A stretch of 22,522 bases of DNA from Bacteroidales bacterium (GCA_030692905.1 JAUYBT010000124.1:1-22522), one strand, 5' to 3'; positions 7,284 to 15,555 are shown, numbered from the stretch's first letter. Notes: generated from the sequence alone by a model not told the origin. A program made the numbers and translations.

Positions 7284-8447
7284 TTAATAGTTCAGTTTTA
7301 GTAATCTCTCTTTTGCTTCCATTAGTCTTTTCTCATTGGCGCACAATGAAATACGTATATACCTTTCACCGTTTTTTCCAAAAATGAAACCTGGTGTGAT
7401 GAACACATGGGTCTTATTCAGAATATCTTCTATATACATTTCGCACTTAATTATTTCCTCCGGAATGCGTCCCCATACAAACAAGCCAACCTGGGTTTTA
7501 TCATATTTACAGTTGAGGACATCCATAATTTCTTCCACTATTTTACGACGTCTGATATAGGCAGTATTGACCGTATCGTACCAAGATTCAGGATTATTAA
7601 GTGCCTCAACTGCAGCCATCTGCATTGGCAGAAACATCCCTGAATCCATGTTGCTTTTGACTTTAAGCACATTCTTAATATACCCGCTATGACCCGCAAC
7701 CATACCAATGCGCCATCCTGCCATATTTTGCGACTTGCTTAACGAATTGAGTTCAAGAACTGTTTCTTTCGCACCATCAACTGCTAAGAGACTGTGATAT
7801 TCTTTATTCAAAATGAAGCTGTATGGATTGTCGTTGCAAAGGAGTATACTGTGTTTTAGTGAAAATGCGACCAGTTTTTCAAATAGTACTATTGATCCTT
7901 TTGTTCCGGTCGGCATATTCGGGTAGTTAACCCACATCACTTTTACTCTGCTGAGATCACTGTTCTCAAGGGTTTCCAGATCAGGAAGCCAGCCCCTCTT
8001 TTCTTCAAGATCATATTTTCTGGCTATTCCTCCAACCAGGTTTGTAACAGATGAATAGGTGGGATATCCCGGATCAGGTACAAGCACTTCATCTCCCGGA
8101 TTGACAAAAGCCATGCTGATGTGCATAATTCCTTCCTTACTTCCCATAAGTGGCAGAATCTCATTATCGGGATTCAACTCGACATGAAAATATTTTTTGT
8201 ACCAGTCTGCAAATGCCTTTCTTAATGCAGGAATTCCGGTATAGCTCTGGTAGCCATGTGAAGTTGGTTTTTTGGCTTCAGTGATAAGACTCGTAATAGT
8301 ATTTTCCGAAGGTGGCTGATCGGGGCTGCCAATGCCAAGGTTAATAATATCAGCACCTTCTCTGCGCATCTTATCAATCTGTGCAAGTTTTTGTGAGAAA
8401 TAGTATTCCTGTACATTGCTGGTACGGTCAGCCGGTTTAACTTTCAT
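7284..8447 (-). CDS. PLP aminotransferase class I/II, likely aromatic amino acid transaminase
   Basis: This fold-type I aminotransferase probably converts phenylpyruvate and 4-hydroxyphenylpyruvate to Phe and Tyr, judging by its place between pheA and tyrA. Numbering from the ATG at 8447 (387 aa): LGIGSPDQPP (37-46), MGSKEG (101-106), PDPGYPTY (124-131), NYPNMPTG (174-181), D206 and Y209 for the cofactor ring, and the PLP lysine K238 in SLSKS, followed by GWRIG. The in-frame ATG at 8477 would overlap pheA by 41 nt; 8447 gives an 11-nt overlap and an N-terminus (MKVKPADR) like related Bacteroidota proteins, so I chose it. LL-diaminopimelate aminotransferases belong to the same family and are an alternative; genomic context favours the aromatic role. 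Confidence 0.85.
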   Translation of the reverse strand: MKVKPADRTSNVQEYYFSQKLAQIDKMRREGADIINLGIGSPDQPPSENTITSLITEAKKPTSHGYQSYTGIPALRKAFADWYKKYFHVELNPDNEILPLMGSKEGIMHISMAFVNPGDEVLVPDPGYPTYSSVTNLVGGIARKYDLEEKRGWLPDLETLENSDLSRVKVMWVNYPNMPTGTKGSIVLFEKLVAFSLKHSILLCNDNPYSFILNKEYHSLLAVDGAKETVLELNSLSKSQNMAGWRIGMVAGHSGYIKNVLKVKSNMDSGMFLPMQMAAVEALNNPESWYDTVNTAYIRRRKIVEEIMDVLNCKYDKTQVGLFVWGRIPEEIIKCEMYIEDILNKTHVFITPGFIFGKNGERYIRISLCANEKRLMEAKERLLKLNY

Positions 8448-9267
8448 ATAGCATGTCTCCTTTAAAATAAACTCCAAGCACCTCTAAATTACTTGTGTAT
8501 TTTTCCAATACCTTTTTGATCACATCAGAGTTGGTATTCTTACTCAATTCCAGATCGATATAAAACATGTATTCCCATTCGCCATTCAACCTTGGAACCG
8601 ATTGAATTTTTGACAGATTAATTTCCAGTTCTGCGAGCTTGACGAGGACTGCTGCCAGAGACCCGGGTTTATGACCTGTTGAAAAGCAGATAGAAACTTT
8701 GTTCCCTTTCTTATTCCCTTTGTCTTCACCGCCTACAACAAAAAACCGTGTGTAGTTCTGCTTATAAGTCTCTATTCCTGGGGCAAGTATTTCGAGACCA
8801 TATATTTCTGCAGCATTTGAAGATGCAATTGCAGCAACCCCTTTAAGCTGATTTTCGCTTATTATCCTTGCACTTCCTGCAGTATCGTCACTCTCAATCA
8901 GAGTTATCCCGGGAAACTGACTGAGGAATGTCATACATTGTGCCAGAGCTATCGGATGAGATCTTATCTCTCTGATGTCGGTTATTAACTGACCATGTAA
9001 AGCCATCAGATTCTGTCTTATCCGCAGGTTATGTTCTCCCAGGATCTTCATACCCGATTCCCTTATGAGAGTGTAATTGTAAAGAATACTTCCTGACCTT
9101 GCATTTTCAATTGCCATTATGGCAAAATCGGCCTCTCCCGCTATCAGAGTATTGAGGGTCAGATCGAATGTGGAACAAGGCACGATTTCAATAGTATCAT
9201 AATTAAAGTACTGTCGTGCAGCAACTTCATGAAAACATCCTATCTCTCCCTGTATTGCTATTTTCAT
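8437..9267 (-). CDS. pheA: Prephenate dehydratase with ACT domain
   Basis: The enzyme decarboxylates and dehydrates prephenate to phenylpyruvate, the Phe-specific step. In the 276-aa product the catalytic domain covers residues 1 to about 180, with AIENARSGS (52-60), SHPIALAQC (103-111), DDTAGSAR (127-134) and the essential TRF triad (173-175). A C-terminal ACT domain follows (about 190-270; HKPGSLAAVL at 199-208). The Phe-binding ESRP motif appears as QSVP (222-225) before WEYMFYIDL, so feedback inhibition is likely but the motif is not canonical. It is monofunctional; chorismate mutase is supplied by the fusion three genes on. The TTG at 9273 is an alternative start, but the ATG at 9267 begins the protein at MKIAIQG as expected. 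It is first in its operon, behind a Phe/Tyr leader. Confidence 0.94.
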   Translation of the reverse strand: MKIAIQGEIGCFHEVAARQYFNYDTIEIVPCSTFDLTLNTLIAGEADFAIMAIENARSGSILYNYTLIRESGMKILGEHNLRIRQNLMALHGQLITDIREIRSHPIALAQCMTFLSQFPGITLIESDDTAGSARIISENQLKGVAAIASSNAAEIYGLEILAPGIETYKQNYTRFFVVGGEDKGNKKGNKVSICFSTGHKPGSLAAVLVKLAELEINLSKIQSVPRLNGEWEYMFYIDLELSKNTNSDVIKKVLEKYTSNLEVLGVYFKGDMLYES

Positions 9268-9289
9268 ATTCAATATATTTTAAATAAGA

Positions 9290-9312
9290 AAGGGCCCCTT
9301 CGTAGGACCCTT
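9290..9312 (-). terminator. Attenuator hairpin of the Phe/Tyr leader
   Basis: On the minus strand AAGGGTCC (9312-9305) pairs with GGGCCCTT (9297-9290) to give an 8-bp stem with one G-U pair and a 7-nt loop, followed by TTCTTATTT. It lies 41 nt after the leader ORF stop and 23 nt before pheA. The U-tract is broken, so it is a weaker terminator than the one before trpB. The stem is seen directly; its attenuator role follows from its position. Confidence 0.65.
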
Positions 9313-9335
9313 GCTTTCATATAAATTTAATTATC

Positions 9336-9410
9336 TGTATACAAAAATCCCCTTATCTGTTTTTAAAATAAAAATAGAAGTAATAAAAGGAGATAAAATA
9401 TTTGTATACA
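9336..9410. repeat. 10-bp inverted repeat framing the Phe/Tyr leader codons
   Basis: TGTATACAAA at 9336-9345 is the exact complement of the segment at 9401-9410; each arm contains the palindrome GTATAC. In the minus-strand RNA the two arms could pair across the Phe/Tyr codons, placing the first arm on leader codons 3-6 and the second just past the leader stop. This could be the alternative structure that competes with the terminator hairpin. The repeat is seen directly; its role is inferred. Confidence 0.6.
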
Positions 9411-9418
9411 ATATTCAT
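9353..9418 (-). CDS. Phe/Tyr leader peptide (21 aa)
   Basis: This ORF starts MNIVYKY and ends FISFYYFYFYFKNR: five Phe and six Tyr in 21 residues, with seven consecutive aromatic codons, F-Y-Y-F-Y-F-Y, and an eighth (F) directly after. It sits between a Bacteroidota promoter and a hairpin, directly in front of pheA. The run can sense scarcity of charged tRNA-Phe and tRNA-Tyr together, which fits an operon that makes both. A TAA at 9355-9353 ends the ORF, leaving room for the hairpin at 9312-9290. An overlapping ORF from an ATG in another frame is rich in Leu with a few Phe codons; it is a poorer fit and probably a by-product of the T-rich sequence. The AT richness raises Phe/Tyr codons by chance, but not to this density. 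Confidence 0.85.
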   Translation of the reverse strand: MNIVYKYFISFYYFYFYFKNR

Positions 9419-9438
9419 TTGGTCGCATTATTGGCTTA

Positions 9439-9469
9439 CAAAAGTAATGCATTAATTAAAAAAGACAAA
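9439..9469 (-). promoter_or_regulatory. Bacteroidota-type promoter for the Phe/Tyr leader and pheA operon
   Basis: On the minus strand the -7 box TACTTTTG (9446-9439) matches TAnnTTTG exactly and a -33 TTTG lies at 9469-9466, with 19 nt between them, inside the consensus range. Transcription would start near 9433, about 15 nt before the leader ATG. It lies in the gap after hisIE, so the aromatic operon can be expressed independently of the his operon. Confidence 0.7.
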
Positions 9470-9505
9470 TTATTCACAATAAATTCTGTTAATCCTGTTG
9501 GGTTT

Positions 9506-10129
9506 TTATATTATCATCTTATTTTGATGGATTTGAATATGCCGTTTTTGCAAAACCTCTTCAATGCTCTGTAGATTGATATTTTTAGTTTTCAATAATA
9601 AAAGTAAATGATATAGCAAATCGGCAGCTTCATTTTTAAACAGCTCAATGTTATTATCCTTTGCTTCAATTATTAATTCAACAGCTTCCTCACCGACTTT
9701 CTGAGCCACTTTATTAATGCCTCTTTTATAAAGCTTATTTGTATAAGAATCCTTAGAATCATTTTCAATGCGCTGGTTTATAATTTGTTCCAGAGCGTAA
9801 ATAAATCCTTTTGCAGTCTCTTCCCCGAAACAGGCAGTACTACCGGTATGACAAACAGGTCCGGCCGGTCTTACTTTGATAAGAATCGAATCATTATCAC
9901 AATCGGATAATATTTCTTCTACATATAAAAAATTTCCGGAGGTCTCGCCTTTGGTCCAGAGACGGTTTTTGCTCCTGCTGAAAAAAGTTACCTTCCTCTC
10001 TTTTCCGGTTTTATCAAAAGCCTCCTCGTTCATATAGCCTACCATGAGGACCTGAAGGGTGTTATTATCCTGAATAACAACGGGTACCAGGCCGTTTCCT
10101 TTGCTAAAGTCAATATTCATATTCAACAT
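9506..10129 (-). CDS. hisI: Bifunctional phosphoribosyl-AMP cyclohydrolase / phosphoribosyl-ATP pyrophosphatase
   Basis: HisIE carries out the second and third steps of histidine synthesis: PR-ATP to PR-AMP (C-terminal HisE domain), then ring opening (N-terminal HisI domain). HisI covers residues 1 to about 110, with zinc ligands C77, C93 (PVCHTG) and C100 (STACFGEE) and the magnesium aspartates D76, D78 and D80. HisE covers about 112-207, with the helical signature KVGEEAVELIIEAK and a metal-binding EAADLLYH segment. At 207 residues it has the normal fusion length. It overlaps hisF by 7 nt and is the last gene of the operon. An in-frame ATG three codons on is an alternative start. No convincing terminator is visible directly after it. 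Confidence 0.95.
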   Translation of the reverse strand: MLNMNIDFSKGNGLVPVVIQDNNTLQVLMVGYMNEEAFDKTGKERKVTFFSRSKNRLWTKGETSGNFLYVEEILSDCDNDSILIKVRPAGPVCHTGSTACFGEETAKGFIYALEQIINQRIENDSKDSYTNKLYKRGINKVAQKVGEEAVELIIEAKDNNIELFKNEAADLLYHLLLLLKTKNINLQSIEEVLQKRHIQIHQNKMII

Positions 10130-10878
10130 CTTACATTTATTTTTTCATTTATTAAGTAATTTTTAAGATCTGGAATTGTGATATCTCCGAAGTGAAAGAT
10201 ACTGGCAGCAAGTGCTGCACTGCAACCGGTATTAAAAAAGACCTCCCTGAAGTGTTCCATTGAACCTGCTCCACCGGATGCAATAACCGGAATATTTACA
10301 TTCCTGCTCACTTCCCCGGTGATATCGATCGAAAACCCCAACCTGGTTCCATCATTGTTCATTGAAGTCAGCAGTATCTCACCTGCACCCAGTTCCTCGA
10401 CCATGCGTGCCCAGTTGACAGTTCTTAAGTCAGTGGGAATTCTGCCGCCGTTGATAAAAACGATCCATTCATCATCAACCATTTTTGTGTCAATTGCAAC
10501 AACAACACATTGACTTCCAAATTGCCCGGCAATTTCTGAGATCAGTTCGGGCTTTAATACGGCTGATGAGTTTACAGTTACTTTATCGGCACCAGCTTTA
10601 ATAAGGATTGCAACATCATCGACTGTATCAATTCCTCCTCCCACAGTAAACGGTATATTGATCTCTGCAGCAATCCTTTCAACCAATCCGGCAAGAGCTT
10701 TCCTGTTCTCAATCGTTGCTGTGATATCCAGAAAAACAAGTTCATCAGCACCCTGTTTTACATAGATTTTTGCCAGCTCAACCGGATCTCCGGCATCTCT
10801 TAAATTAATAAAATTTACACCTTTGACCGTTCGCCCATCTTTAATATCGAGACACGGAATAATTCGTCTTTTTAACAT
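10123..10878 (-). CDS. hisF: Imidazole glycerol phosphate synthase, cyclase subunit
   Basis: HisF is the synthase half of the HisH-HisF complex and uses ammonia channelled from HisH to turn PRFAR into imidazole glycerol phosphate and AICAR. The 251-residue (beta/alpha)8 barrel has both catalytic aspartates at the standard positions: D11 (IIPCLDIKDG) and D130 (VVVAIDTK). Phosphate-binding loops are visible at TVGGGI (78-83) and in the second half at ASGGAGSMEHF. It overlaps hisA by 7 nt upstream and hisIE by 7 nt downstream, which suggests translational coupling. HisF is close to full length with no oddities. Confidence 0.97.
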   Translation of the reverse strand: MLKRRIIPCLDIKDGRTVKGVNFINLRDAGDPVELAKIYVKQGADELVFLDITATIENRKALAGLVERIAAEINIPFTVGGGIDTVDDVAILIKAGADKVTVNSSAVLKPELISEIAGQFGSQCVVVAIDTKMVDDEWIVFINGGRIPTDLRTVNWARMVEELGAGEILLTSMNNDGTRLGFSIDITGEVSRNVNIPVIASGGAGSMEHFREVFFNTGCSAALAASIFHFGDITIPDLKNYLINEKINVRC

Positions 10879-11585
10879 TGTCTGCCTAATTCTTTTAAAG
10901 TTATTTTCCCCTCATACACAGCTTTTCCAATTATTGCACCATCGCAACCGCCTTCCCTGAGATCTTCAAGATCTTTTATCGATGTGATTCCTCCACTGGC
11001 AATCAGATTGATTTTTACTTTACCCAGTATCTCTTTATACAGAGCTGTTGACGGTCCCTGAAGCATGCCATCCTTTTTAATATCAGTACATATCGTATAT
11101 TTCACCCCCTTAGACCTATAGTCAGAAATAAAGCTGATTATATCTTTATCTGAGGTTTCTGCCCACCCACCGGTTGACACTTTTCTGTCGATACAGTCTG
11201 CACCAAGGATTAACTTTTCTTGTCCCAGTCTTATCAGCCATTCCATGAATAAACGGGGGTCAGTAACGGCAATACTTCCGGCGGTAACCTGTCTTGCCCC
11301 GGCATTAAATACTGTTATCAAGTCTTTATATAATCTTAACCCGCCACCAAAGTCAATTTTCAAATTTGTCTTCCCGGCAATTTTTTCAAGGACCTTTATA
11401 TTTTCGATCTTTTTATTTTTTGCCCCATCAAGATCAACCAGATGAATATAACTCAAACCATTATCTTCAATCTGCCTGGCAACCTCCAGAGGATCTTTGT
11501 TATACACTTTTTTTGTACTGAAGTCTCCCCTTGTAAGGCGGACACATTTTCCGCCGATTATATCAATCGCCACTATTATTCTCAT
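10872..11585 (-). CDS. hisA: Phosphoribosylformimino-AICAR-phosphate isomerase
   Basis: HisA opens the ribose ring of ProFAR by an Amadori rearrangement to give PRFAR, the substrate of HisF. It is a 237-residue (beta/alpha)8 barrel of two half-barrels, paralogous to HisF. The catalytic D8 lies in VAIDIIGGK, the second aspartate is D130 (LILGADCID), and phosphate-binding segments are FGGGLR (79-84) and ASGGITS in the C-terminal half. It overlaps hisH by 4 nt and hisF by 7 nt. PriA-type bifunctionality (HisA/TrpF) is known only from lineages without trpF, and nothing here suggests it. Confidence 0.96.
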   Translation of the reverse strand: MRIIVAIDIIGGKCVRLTRGDFSTKKVYNKDPLEVARQIEDNGLSYIHLVDLDGAKNKKIENIKVLEKIAGKTNLKIDFGGGLRLYKDLITVFNAGARQVTAGSIAVTDPRLFMEWLIRLGQEKLILGADCIDRKVSTGGWAETSDKDIISFISDYRSKGVKYTICTDIKKDGMLQGPSTALYKEILGKVKINLIASGGITSIKDLEDLREGGCDGAIIGKAVYEGKITLKELGRQC

Positions 11586-12160
11586 AGGTTCAGGAAATTT
11601 TGTAAGATCTTTTCTCCGACACCCGCTGATTTCTCAGGATGAAACTGTGTTGCATAGAAATTTTCACTTTTCATTGATGCGCTGAAAGGCAATATATAAT
11701 CGCATGTAGCTGAAGTACATGAGGAAATTTCAGCGTAGTAACTGTGAACATAATAGACATCATCTTCAAGCGCTACACCTTTGAAGAGATCTCCCTTTAT
11801 TGTAAGGAAATTATTCCAGCCCATGTGCGGGATCTTGTCTACCGGGGGAAATAATCTTACATCTGAATCAAATATTCCCAGGCATTCTGTATCGTTTTCC
11901 CCGGAATAGCGGCACATAAGCTGTAAACCAAGACATATTCCCAATACCGGTTGCTTAAGGGAGATGATCGTTTTATCCAATTCTCTTTCCTTCAGGTATC
12001 GCATAGCAGAACTCGCTTCTCCCACACCGGGGAATATGACTTTATCAGCGTTCATTAATTCCACCGGATTATCTGTAATGATGCTCTCGTAACCCAATCG
12101 GGTCAGAGCATTCTGCACAGATTTGATATTTCCTGCATTATATTTCAGGATTGCGATCAT
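11582..12160 (-). CDS. hisH: Imidazole glycerol phosphate synthase, glutaminase subunit
   Basis: HisH is the class I glutamine amidotransferase partner of HisF and supplies ammonia. Its 192 residues contain the complete triad: nucleophile C76 in LGICLGLQLM, with H174 and E176 in TQFHPEKS. The oxyanion-strand region PGVGEASSAM lies at 44-53 and PHMGWN at 111-116. It overlaps hisB by 4 nt and hisA by 4 nt. Nothing is missing, and glutaminase activity should depend on binding to HisF. Confidence 0.97.
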   Translation of the reverse strand: MIAILKYNAGNIKSVQNALTRLGYESIITDNPVELMNADKVIFPGVGEASSAMRYLKERELDKTIISLKQPVLGICLGLQLMCRYSGENDTECLGIFDSDVRLFPPVDKIPHMGWNNFLTIKGDLFKGVALEDDVYYVHSYYAEISSCTSATCDYILPFSASMKSENFYATQFHPEKSAGVGEKILQNFLNL

Positions 12161-13245
12161 AAATTTCCTTTTGTTGTTGGTAAGTTGAAGTTATCTGTTT
12201 GTTTTACAGCCATTTTTATGGCTTTTGCAAAAGCCTTGAAGATCGCTTCAATCTTGTGATGTTCGTTCTTACCCTCTGCCCTGATATTCAGGTTGCATTT
12301 TGCATTGTCGCTGAATGACTTAAAGAAATGGAAGAACAATTCAGTCGGCACCTCTCCAATTTTTTCCCGGAGAAACTCCACATCCCATACCAGCCAGGGT
12401 CTGCCGCCAAAATCCAGTGCAACCTGCGCAAGACAATCATCCATAGGTAATATGAAGCTGTATCTTTCAATACCTTTTTTACCTCCCAGTGCTTTCAACA
12501 TAGCTTCACCAAACGTAATAGCCACATCTTCAACAGTATGGTGTTCGTCAATTTCAAGATCGCCCTTCACCTTTATAATAAGATCAATATTTCCGTGCCG
12601 CGCAATCTGTTCAAGCATGTGGTCGAAAAAACCGATTCCTGTATCAATGGTGTTTTTCCCTGATCCATCCAAATTAAGTTCGACCCGGATATCAGTCTCA
12701 GATGTTTTTCTTTCCAATTTTGCATTGCGTGGTATCTGTTTAAGATACCTATAGATATCGTTCCAATCAGTTGTGCATAATTCAGCATCGGGAGAGTTCT
12801 CCCGGTTGATAAAAATTGCTTTACATCCGAGATTTATTGCAAGTTTAACATCTGTCAACCTGTCACCGATAACGAATGAAGAGCCGAGATCGATCCCTTT
12901 CGCTAAATACTTCACCAGCATTGTTGTCCCGGGTTTACGGGTCGGAACTTTTTCCGTTGGAAAAGTTCTGTCAATGAATATTTCGGTGAATACTATACCC
13001 TCGCCTCTGAGAATCTGCAATATCTTATTGTGAACAGCCCAGAAAGTATCCTCAGGAAACGACTCTGTGCCAAGACCATCCTGGTTAGATACCATTACCA
13101 GTTCAAAGTCTGTCTCCTTTGCAATTTTCGATAAGTTGGTTATTGCCCCGGGAAGGAAAAGCAACTTCTCAAAACTATCTACCTGCTCATCTTCCGGTTC
13201 GGCTATAATTGTGCCATCCCTGTCAATAAAAAGTACCTTCTTCAT
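12157..13245 (-). CDS. hisB: Bifunctional histidinol-phosphatase / imidazoleglycerol-phosphate dehydratase
   Basis: This 362-residue fusion supplies two steps. Residues 1 to about 165 are a HAD-type histidinol phosphatase with D8 and D10 in FIDRDGT, SNQDGLG (53-59) and a late VIGDRLTD (125-132). Residues about 175-362 are the IGP dehydratase, with metal-binding FFDHMLEQIARHG (206-218), DEHHTVED (233-240) and NEHHKIE (327-333). The zinc-binding Cys/His loop of the E. coli phosphatase domain (CPH...CDC) is replaced by FPTEKVPTRKP (95-105), so this domain probably lacks the structural zinc; as far as I recall, Bacteroides homologues share this. It overlaps hisC and hisH by 4 nt each. Confidence 0.96.
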   Translation of the reverse strand: MKKVLFIDRDGTIIAEPEDEQVDSFEKLLFLPGAITNLSKIAKETDFELVMVSNQDGLGTESFPEDTFWAVHNKILQILRGEGIVFTEIFIDRTFPTEKVPTRKPGTTMLVKYLAKGIDLGSSFVIGDRLTDVKLAINLGCKAIFINRENSPDAELCTTDWNDIYRYLKQIPRNAKLERKTSETDIRVELNLDGSGKNTIDTGIGFFDHMLEQIARHGNIDLIIKVKGDLEIDEHHTVEDVAITFGEAMLKALGGKKGIERYSFILPMDDCLAQVALDFGGRPWLVWDVEFLREKIGEVPTELFFHFFKSFSDNAKCNLNIRAEGKNEHHKIEAIFKAFAKAIKMAVKQTDNFNLPTTKGNL

Positions 13246-14273
13246 ATTGAGATTGTATTAAGTGCTTTAACAAGCTTGTTGTTTTCGGACCTTTTTCCAA
13301 CTGTAATCCGAAGGCAATTGTCAATAACACTGCTGCGATTCCTTACAATTATGCATTTGTCAACCAGCATATTATAGATATAATTGGCGTTTTTAACTTT
13401 TACAAGCAGAAAGTTTGCATCTGAGGGATAGACCTTTTCTGTTATTTTCAATTTTTTCAGATTAGTCGAAAGTCTTTCTCTTTCCTTTTTTATTTTAATG
13501 ATCTGATTTTTATATTCCTCAACTTTATCGAGCTTCCGCAATGCAGCTTTCTGATTGATCGTACTTATATTATAAGGTGGCTTCAACTTATTGAAATATT
13601 GAATGATATCAGGATTTGAGAAGGCAATTCCTACTCTCACAGCTGCCAGTCCGAATGCCTTGCTGAATGTCTGCATCAGGATCAGGTTGGGATATCTGTC
13701 AACCATTTTAATAAATGATGGTTTATCAGTGAAATCGACATAAGCTTCATCGATGACCACGATCCCGTTGAAATTGGCAATTATATATTCGATATCGGAA
13801 TAATTCATGCAGTTCCCTGTAGGATTATTCGGAGAACAGATAAAGATCAGTTTCAGGTTTTTATCTGAAAACCATGGTTTGACCTTTTTTAGATCAATCT
13901 GAAAACTCTCATTCAATGGAACCTTTACAATCTTTATGTCATTTATTGAAGCTGACACTTCGTACATCCCATAGGTAGGGGTGAAGGTGAGCGCTTTGTC
14001 AACAACCGGGTTACAGAACACCCTGAAACAAAGATCAATTATCTCATCACTTCCGTTTCCCAGGAATATTTTTTCCTCTAAGATCCCTTTGATTTTTGAA
14101 ATTGCAGCTTTCAAATCTCTCTGATATGGATCGGGATACCGGTTCAGATTTCCGAAAGGGTTTTCGTTGGCATCCATAAAAATGCCGGTTTTGCCCTTGA
14201 ATTCATCCCTGGCACATGAGTAGGGTGTAAGTTTAATAACATTTTCCTTTACTAATTCATTAATATCTACCAT
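13242..14273 (-). CDS. hisC: Histidinol-phosphate aminotransferase
   Basis: HisC moves the amino group from glutamate to imidazole acetol phosphate, with PLP. The 343-residue fold-type I enzyme shows DANENPFGN (34-42) near the N-terminus, LGNGSDEIID (71-80), SPNNPTGN (147-154), DEAYVDF (175-181) and the PLP lysine K205 in TFSKAFGLA. The RVGIA arginine of the phosphate pocket follows at about 213-217. It overlaps hisD by 14 nt, the longest overlap in the operon, and hisB by 4 nt. Length and motifs are normal. Confidence 0.96.
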   Translation of the reverse strand: MVDINELVKENVIKLTPYSCARDEFKGKTGIFMDANENPFGNLNRYPDPYQRDLKAAISKIKGILEEKIFLGNGSDEIIDLCFRVFCNPVVDKALTFTPTYGMYEVSASINDIKIVKVPLNESFQIDLKKVKPWFSDKNLKLIFICSPNNPTGNCMNYSDIEYIIANFNGIVVIDEAYVDFTDKPSFIKMVDRYPNLILMQTFSKAFGLAAVRVGIAFSNPDIIQYFNKLKPPYNISTINQKAALRKLDKVEEYKNQIIKIKKERERLSTNLKKLKITEKVYPSDANFLLVKVKNANYIYNMLVDKCIIVRNRSSVIDNCLRITVGKRSENNKLVKALNTISI

Positions 14274-15555
14274 TTTGTAAACTTTTTAGTCTGACACTCA
14301 CTGCATTTTTGTGACCATTTAGATTCTCGGCTTCCGCCATAAGTTCAATTGCCGGTCCAAGGTTTTTAATGCCTTCTCCGCTAACTTCCTGAAAAGATAT
14401 TTTTTTAAGGAAGCTTTCGGTAGAGACACCGCTGTAACTCCTGGCAAATCCATTTGTGGGAAGGGAATGGTTTGTCCCGGTAGCATAATCCCCGGCACTT
14501 TCGCAACTGAAATTTCCAAGGAAAACCGAGCCGGCGTTTATTACCTTGTTTGCCAGTGCATTTGTATCGGAGGTGTTAATAATAAGGTGTTCGGGTGCAT
14601 AGAGGTTGCTGAAATCAATGCAATCATCCAATGAGGAAAGGAGAATCAACTTACTGTTTTCCAAGGCTTTTAAGGCAATCTCTTTTCTTGGTAATGGCTG
14701 CAACTGTTTTTCAACTTCAGTATTCACTCTTTCGATCAACTCCTTATTATCAGTCAGCATAATTACCTGGCTGTCAGTCCCATGTTCGGCCTGTGAAAGG
14801 AGGTCAGCAGCAATAAATTCAGGGTTTGCTGTTCCATCTGCAATTATTAATACTTCGCTGGGACCGGCAGGCATGTCTATAGAAACACCATCCTGTTGCA
14901 CCAGCTCCTTGGCTTTTGTAACATACTGATTACCCGGTCCGAATATCTTGTAAACTTTCTGGACACTTTCTGTACCGTACGCCATCGCGGCAATAGCCTG
15001 TGCTCCGCCGATTTTGTATATTTCGGTTATTCCGATGAGTTGGGCTGTATAAAGAATTAAAGGACTTACTTTTCCATCCTTCCCTGGCGGTGTACAGATA
15101 ATAATTTCTTTGCATCCTGCCAGTTTTGCCGGTATCCCCAGCATCAGGACCGTTGAAAAGAAGGGAGCGCTGCCTCCCGGGATATAAAGTCCCACTTTTT
15201 CAATCGCAACACTTTTTCTCCAGCATTTAACTCCTTTGAAAGTTTCAATAACAGGTTCTGTCAGAAGTTGGGCAGAATGAAAATTCTCAATATTGGTTTT
15301 TGCGATATTTATTGCGGTTTTCAGATCTTCAGGGATTTGCCCGATTGATTCGCGGATCTCAGTTAATGATACTTTTAGATTGCCCGGAGGAACACCATCA
15401 AATTTTTCGGAGAAACAATAAATGGCTTTATCCATCTCCGATTTTACCTTATTAATTATACCCCTGATAGCATTTTCGAGAATGGTTTGATCAATTCCGG
15501 GTCGTTTGCAGAGTGTATCCCAACTCTCTTTTATTGGAAAAAGTACTGTTTTCAT
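14260..15555 (-). CDS. hisD: Histidinol dehydrogenase
   Basis: HisD catalyses the last two oxidations from histidinol to histidine with NAD+ and zinc. In this 431-residue protein the ligand and catalytic residues sit four positions before their E. coli numbers: Q255 and H258 (SQAEHG), E322-H323 (APEHL), D356 (ESAGDYATG) and H415 (LNGHKNAV). LYIPGG (123-128), AGPSEVLI (230-237) and TNHSLPTNGFARSYSG (361-376) are also clear. Its start codon shares one base with the hisG stop (TAATG), and its 3' end overlaps hisC by 14 nt. No unusual features. Confidence 0.97.
   Translation of the reverse strand: MKTVLFPIKESWDTLCKRPGIDQTILENAIRGIINKVKSEMDKAIYCFSEKFDGVPPGNLKVSLTEIRESIGQIPEDLKTAINIAKTNIENFHSAQLLTEPVIETFKGVKCWRKSVAIEKVGLYIPGGSAPFFSTVLMLGIPAKLAGCKEIIICTPPGKDGKVSPLILYTAQLIGITEIYKIGGAQAIAAMAYGTESVQKVYKIFGPGNQYVTKAKELVQQDGVSIDMPAGPSEVLIIADGTANPEFIAADLLSQAEHGTDSQVIMLTDNKELIERVNTEVEKQLQPLPRKEIALKALENSKLILLSSLDDCIDFSNLYAPEHLIINTSDTNALANKVINAGSVFLGNFSCESAGDYATGTNHSLPTNGFARSYSGVSTESFLKKISFQEVSGEGIKNLGPAIELMAEAENLNGHKNAVSVRLKSLQNGRY

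Noticed and set aside
8448..8477. Earlier ATG (8477) for the aminotransferase
   Set aside because: It lies 41 nt inside pheA, and the ten extra residues do not resemble family N-termini; 8447 does.
9268..9273. TTG at 9273 as pheA start
   Set aside because: An ATG two codons later gives the expected MKIAIQG N-terminus.
9481..9505. Terminator for the his operon after hisIE
   Set aside because: Only short direct repeats of CTGTT are visible, with no stem followed by a T-run on the minus strand.
9311..9574. 87-codon plus-strand ORF across the hisIE-pheA gap
   Set aside because: It is antisense to the Phe/Tyr leader and the hisIE end, rich in AT-codon residues and without recognisable motifs.
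12293..12754. 153-codon plus-strand ORF inside hisB
   Set aside because: It is a shadow of the IGP dehydratase domain on the opposite strand.
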